Of a DNA stretch of 64,000 nucleotides, positions 61,790-64,000 are shown piece by piece. Location: the NCBI GenBank assembly GCA_011390935.1, contig JAABRL010000001.1:1-64000 (forward strand), read 5' to 3'. Made by a program: the position numbers and the translations under genes. Source of the DNA: Gemmatimonas sp. (GTDB taxonomy: Bacteria; Gemmatimonadota; Gemmatimonadetes; Gemmatimonadales; Gemmatimonadaceae). Within the stretch, counting starts at the first letter, position 1, and every line of letters starts with the position of its first letter. Under the pieces are notes generated by a model, which made no database searches, was not told the DNA's origin, and saw only the letters and a program-made list of their open reading frames with translations.

Positions 61790-63123
61790 GCGGCGTCCAT
61801 CACTACCACTACCCGTCGCGCGACGAGTTCGAAAAGCGCATCAGCGGGGTGACGGTTCCGAGCACGCTCAAGATGGCGGCCCTCGTGTCGGCCATCGTGG
61901 GCCTCGGCCTCTTCGCCTTCGGCGCCGCCACGGGTGAGCAGCGTGCCTGGCACGCGCTCCACTTCAACTGGATCTTCTTCACCACGATCTCGTCGGCCGG
62001 CGTGGCGTTCGCCGCGGTGCAGCGACTGGTGACGGCGCGCTGGTCGCGTCCGGTGCTGCGCTTCTTCGAAGGCTACGTGGCGTTCCTGCCGGTCGCGTTC
62101 ATTCTGCTGCTGCTCATTCTCTTCCCTGGACGCGAGGCCATCTTCACGTGGGCCGGACGGGAGCACATCGAGATCGCGGAGAAGGCGGCGTATCTCGAAC
62201 CCACGTTCTTCGTGCTGCGTGGCATCGTGCTCTTCGGCTCGATGATGGGCGTGATGCTGTGGTTCGTGTACCGCTCGGTGCGTCTCGACGTGGCCGTGAT
62301 GCCCAAGTTCACCGGCGCCAAGTGGGCCGAGGGGCTGCGCGCGAAGATGCGCGCCGGTTTTGGTGAGGAGCGTCGCGAGCTGCACAGCACGCACTCCACG
62401 CTTGGCAAGTTGGCCGTGGCGGTGTGCATGTTGTTCGTGGTCGGCTGGTGCTTCATGGCGTGGGACTACTCCATGACGCTCACGCTGCATTGGCAGCAGA
62501 CGATGTACGCCTGGATCGTCTTCATGGCCGGCTGGCTTGGCATGATGATGTCCGCGTCGCTGCTCTCCATGTGGTGGCGCAACCAGATGAAGGTGGATGA
62601 CCTCGTCACCATCAATCACTTCTGGGACCTCGGCAAGCTCTGCTTCGCGTTCACCGCATTCTTCGGCTACATCAGCTTTGCGCAGTACCTCGTGGTGTGG
62701 TACGGCAACCTCCCCGAAGAAACGCACTTCTACAATCTCCGCCTCAGTGGTGTGTGGAAGCCCGTCACGCAGCTCATCCCGATCCTCGCGTTCGCGCTGC
62801 CCTTCGGCGGCCTGATCTCGAAGGCGGCCAAGGTGTACCTGCCCACGTTCGTGCTCTTCGCGTCGGCTAGCCTGGTCGGTACGTGGCTGCACCGCTACAT
62901 CGAAGTGTACCCGTCCATCTACGGTGTGGCGGAATCGCTGCCCTTCGGTCTCTACGAAATCGGTGTCACGATCGGTATGCTCGGTCTGTGGTTCACCTGC
63001 TACTTCGCCTTCATGGACGCCTTCCCCAAGATGCGTGTCTTCATGATGACGTCGCCGTACCGCGACGAAGTGCAGGTACCGGTCGATCCGCGGACCATGG
63101 AGCCGCTGCCGGCGCACGAGTAA
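61786..63123 (+). CDS. actF: alternative complex III subunit ActF, NrfD-like membrane protein
   Basis: A 445-aa integral membrane protein with about ten helices, the second NrfD/PsrC-like subunit of alternative complex III. WHALHFNWIFFTTISSAGVAFAAVQ (about residues 51-75), MAWDYSMTLTLHWQQTMYAW (about 222-241) and GYISFAQYLVVWYGNLPEET (about 300-319) are typical of ActF. Its role is structural and possibly in proton movement; the quinol site is usually assigned to ActC. The start is GTG overlapping the actE stop (GTGA). A strong terminator follows, so the operon ends with ActF and no ActG is encoded. Confidence 0.92.
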   Translation: MSGVHHYHYPSRDEFEKRISGVTVPSTLKMAALVSAIVGLGLFAFGAATGEQRAWHALHFNWIFFTTISSAGVAFAAVQRLVTARWSRPVLRFFEGYVAFLPVAFILLLLILFPGREAIFTWAGREHIEIAEKAAYLEPTFFVLRGIVLFGSMMGVMLWFVYRSVRLDVAVMPKFTGAKWAEGLRAKMRAGFGEERRELHSTHSTLGKLAVAVCMLFVVGWCFMAWDYSMTLTLHWQQTMYAWIVFMAGWLGMMMSASLLSMWWRNQMKVDDLVTINHFWDLGKLCFAFTAFFGYISFAQYLVVWYGNLPEETHFYNLRLSGVWKPVTQLIPILAFALPFGGLISKAAKVYLPTFVLFASASLVGTWLHRYIEVYPSIYGVAESLPFGLYEIGVTIGMLGLWFTCYFAFMDAFPKMRVFMMTSPYRDEVQVPVDPRTMEPLPAHE

Positions 63124-63146
63124 GCGCTACAGTTGCTGTGACACGT

Positions 63147-63184
63147 CACGGGCCGTCTCTTCGCGAGACGGCCCGTGTGCGTTT
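63147..63184 (+). terminator. intrinsic terminator of the actABCDEF operon
   Basis: A perfect 13-bp stem, CACGGGCCGTCTC (63147-63159) with GAGACGGCCCGTG (63165-63177), encloses the 5-nt loop TTCGC. A short T-run (TTT in GCGTTTCGG) follows from about 63182. It lies 24 bp past the actF stop. Confidence 0.8.
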
Positions 63185-63230
63185 CGGTGTCGTCGTCGTC
63201 CAGGCACGATGCGCTCGACACATGCCCCCC

Positions 63231-63259
63231 TGCCAACAGCGGGGCATTCCGTATATCTT
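63231..63259 (+). promoter_or_regulatory. candidate promoter of tRNA-Ala
   Basis: TATCTT at 63254-63259 lies 9 nt before the mature tRNA 5' end, a suitable place for a -10 box. The -35 candidate TGCCAA (63231-63236), 17 bp upstream, is weak. The hexamer equals that upstream of deoC and the pseudouridine synthase gene. Confidence 0.4.
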
Positions 63260-63268
63260 ACACAGATT

Positions 63269-63341
63269 GGGGCGTTAGCTCAGCTGGGAGAGCGATCGCT
63301 TTGCAAGCGATAGGTCATCGGTTCGATCCCGATACGCTCCA
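63269..63341 (+). tRNA. tRNA-Ala(TGC)
   Basis: A 73-nt tRNA with a full cloverleaf. The acceptor stem pairs GGGGCGT with ACGCTCC (one G-T pair), the D-arm carries AGCTCAGCTGGGAGAGC, and the anticodon stem ATCGC/GCGAT encloses TTTGCAA, with anticodon TGC at 63302-63304. The T-arm contains GGTTCGATCC. The discriminator base is A at 63341 and CCA is not encoded. Confidence 0.97.
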
Positions 63342-63352
63342 CTGTTCAAGTC

Positions 63353-63380
63353 GCAAAGGGCGCCTCCGGGCGCCCTTTGT
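63353..63380 (+). terminator. intrinsic terminator after tRNA-Ala
   Basis: AAAGGGCGCC (63355-63364) pairs with GGCGCCCTTT (63369-63378) around a TCCG loop, a perfect 10-bp stem ending in a TTT run. It begins 12 bp past the tRNA. Confidence 0.85.
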
Positions 63381-63433
63381 CGTTGCAGACCCTCACGCGC
63401 CGGTCCGTCGAGGCGCGACACACGGAGACCGTC

Positions 63434-64000
63434 ATGCAGGTTGCCTTTCTCGGAACGGGGTTGCTCGGCGGCGCCATGGCCGAGCGGTTCGTGCGTTCGG
63501 GCGTGAGCGTGCGCGTCTGGAATCGCACCGCGGCCAAGCTCGCGCCGCTCGTTCACCTCGGCGCGCACGCCGCCGCTACGCCGGCCGACGCGGTGCAGGG
63601 CGCCAACGTGGTGCACCTGGTGCTGCGCGACGATGCATCGGTCAACGACACACTCAATGCGTGCGGCGACGCGCTCGCCGCCGGGAGCATCATCGTGGAT
63701 CACACCACCGTGCTCCCCGCGGGTGTGGTGGCGCGTGCGCCGCAACTCGCCGCGCGCGGCGTGCACTACCTGCATGCCCCCGTCTTCATGGGGCCGGCCG
63801 CCGCGCTTTCCGGCGGTGGCAGCATGTACGTGAGCGGGCCGGCCGAGCCGTTTGCTGCCGTGCAGTCGCACCTCGCCACGATGACAGCCGCCGTGCACTA
63901 CCTCGGCGAGCGCCCGGACCTCGCGGCCGTGTACAAGCTCGTGGGCAACACCATGATCATCACGATCAACGCCGGCCTCGCCGATGCGTTCGCCGTCGCG
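63434..64000 (+). CDS. 3-hydroxyisobutyrate dehydrogenase-family NAD(P)-dependent oxidoreductase, N-terminal part
   Basis: The first 189 residues; the gene continues beyond the right edge. The Rossmann motif AFLGTGLLGGAMAERF (about residues 4-19) and WNRTAAKL (about 29) begin the cofactor-binding domain. VLRDDASVNDTL, HTTVLPAG and HAPVFMGPAAALSGGGSMYVSG follow in the order expected of beta-hydroxyacid dehydrogenases, and the catalytic lysine lies in YKLVGNTMII (about 173-182). Substrates in the family include 3-hydroxyisobutyrate, tartronate semialdehyde and glyoxylate; the specificity cannot be told here. A Shine-Dalgarno GGAG lies 6 nt before the ATG. Confidence 0.85.
   Translation, partial: MQVAFLGTGLLGGAMAERFVRSGVSVRVWNRTAAKLAPLVHLGAHAAATPADAVQGANVVHLVLRDDASVNDTLNACGDALAAGSIIVDHTTVLPAGVVARAPQLAARGVHYLHAPVFMGPAAALSGGGSMYVSGPAEPFAAVQSHLATMTAAVHYLGERPDLAAVYKLVGNTMIITINAGLADAFAVA

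Overview
The window looks like chromosomal DNA of a high-GC, Gram-negative, aerobic heterotroph, most likely from the phylum Gemmatimonadota (Gemmatimonas-like). That placement is an inference. It rests on high GC, two DUF5916 outer-membrane proteins, a TamA/TamB pair, a PEP-CTERM protein, several secreted M14, M20 and S9 peptidases, and a complete alternative complex III operon. I saw no transposase, phage gene, CRISPR array or rRNA.

Left part (1-17 kb): A minus-strand polysaccharide cluster (PAP2 phosphatase, GT4 glycosyltransferase, start of a UDP-glucose dehydrogenase) is followed by a DUF5916 protein paired with a small beta-barrel protein. A tight plus-strand operon encodes a TlpA-like thioredoxin, a VTT membrane protein and an RsmC-like methyltransferase. 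Then come an RsuA-type pseudouridine synthase, an M14 carboxypeptidase with glutamyl-Q tRNA(Asp) synthetase, an M20 peptidase, a threonine dehydratase-like enzyme and a second DUF5916 protein.

Middle (17-45 kb): tamA-tamB, a PEP-CTERM protein, an ABC1/UbiB kinase with an SDR, and an Ig-like lipoprotein. These are followed by an animal-type deoxyribose-phosphate aldolase next to an ALDH16-type two-domain aldehyde dehydrogenase, an M3 peptidase, a DUF502 protein, an S9 peptidase, speA, a Yip1 protein, superoxide dismutase, a DedA protein and a GH38 alpha-mannosidase.

Accessory catabolic region (45-55 kb): Two peptide-type ABC permeases run divergently from a six-gene operon whose genes overlap by 1 to 4 bp. 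The operon encodes the solute-binding lipoprotein, a heparinase II/III-like protein with a C-terminal CBM9-like domain, a TrmJ-like RNA methyltransferase, a class III aminotransferase and two amidohydrolase-fold proteins. The second amidohydrolase has lost its metal ligands. This is the best candidate for an undescribed pathway; the substrate is not known.

Right end (55-64 kb): The actABCDEF operon for alternative complex III (quinol:electron acceptor oxidoreductase) ends in a strong terminator. It is followed by tRNA-Ala(TGC), another terminator and a partial 3-hydroxyisobutyrate dehydrogenase family gene. Across the window, four transcription-unit first genes carry a TAnnTT hexamer exactly 6 nt before ATG, which suggests leaderless transcription.
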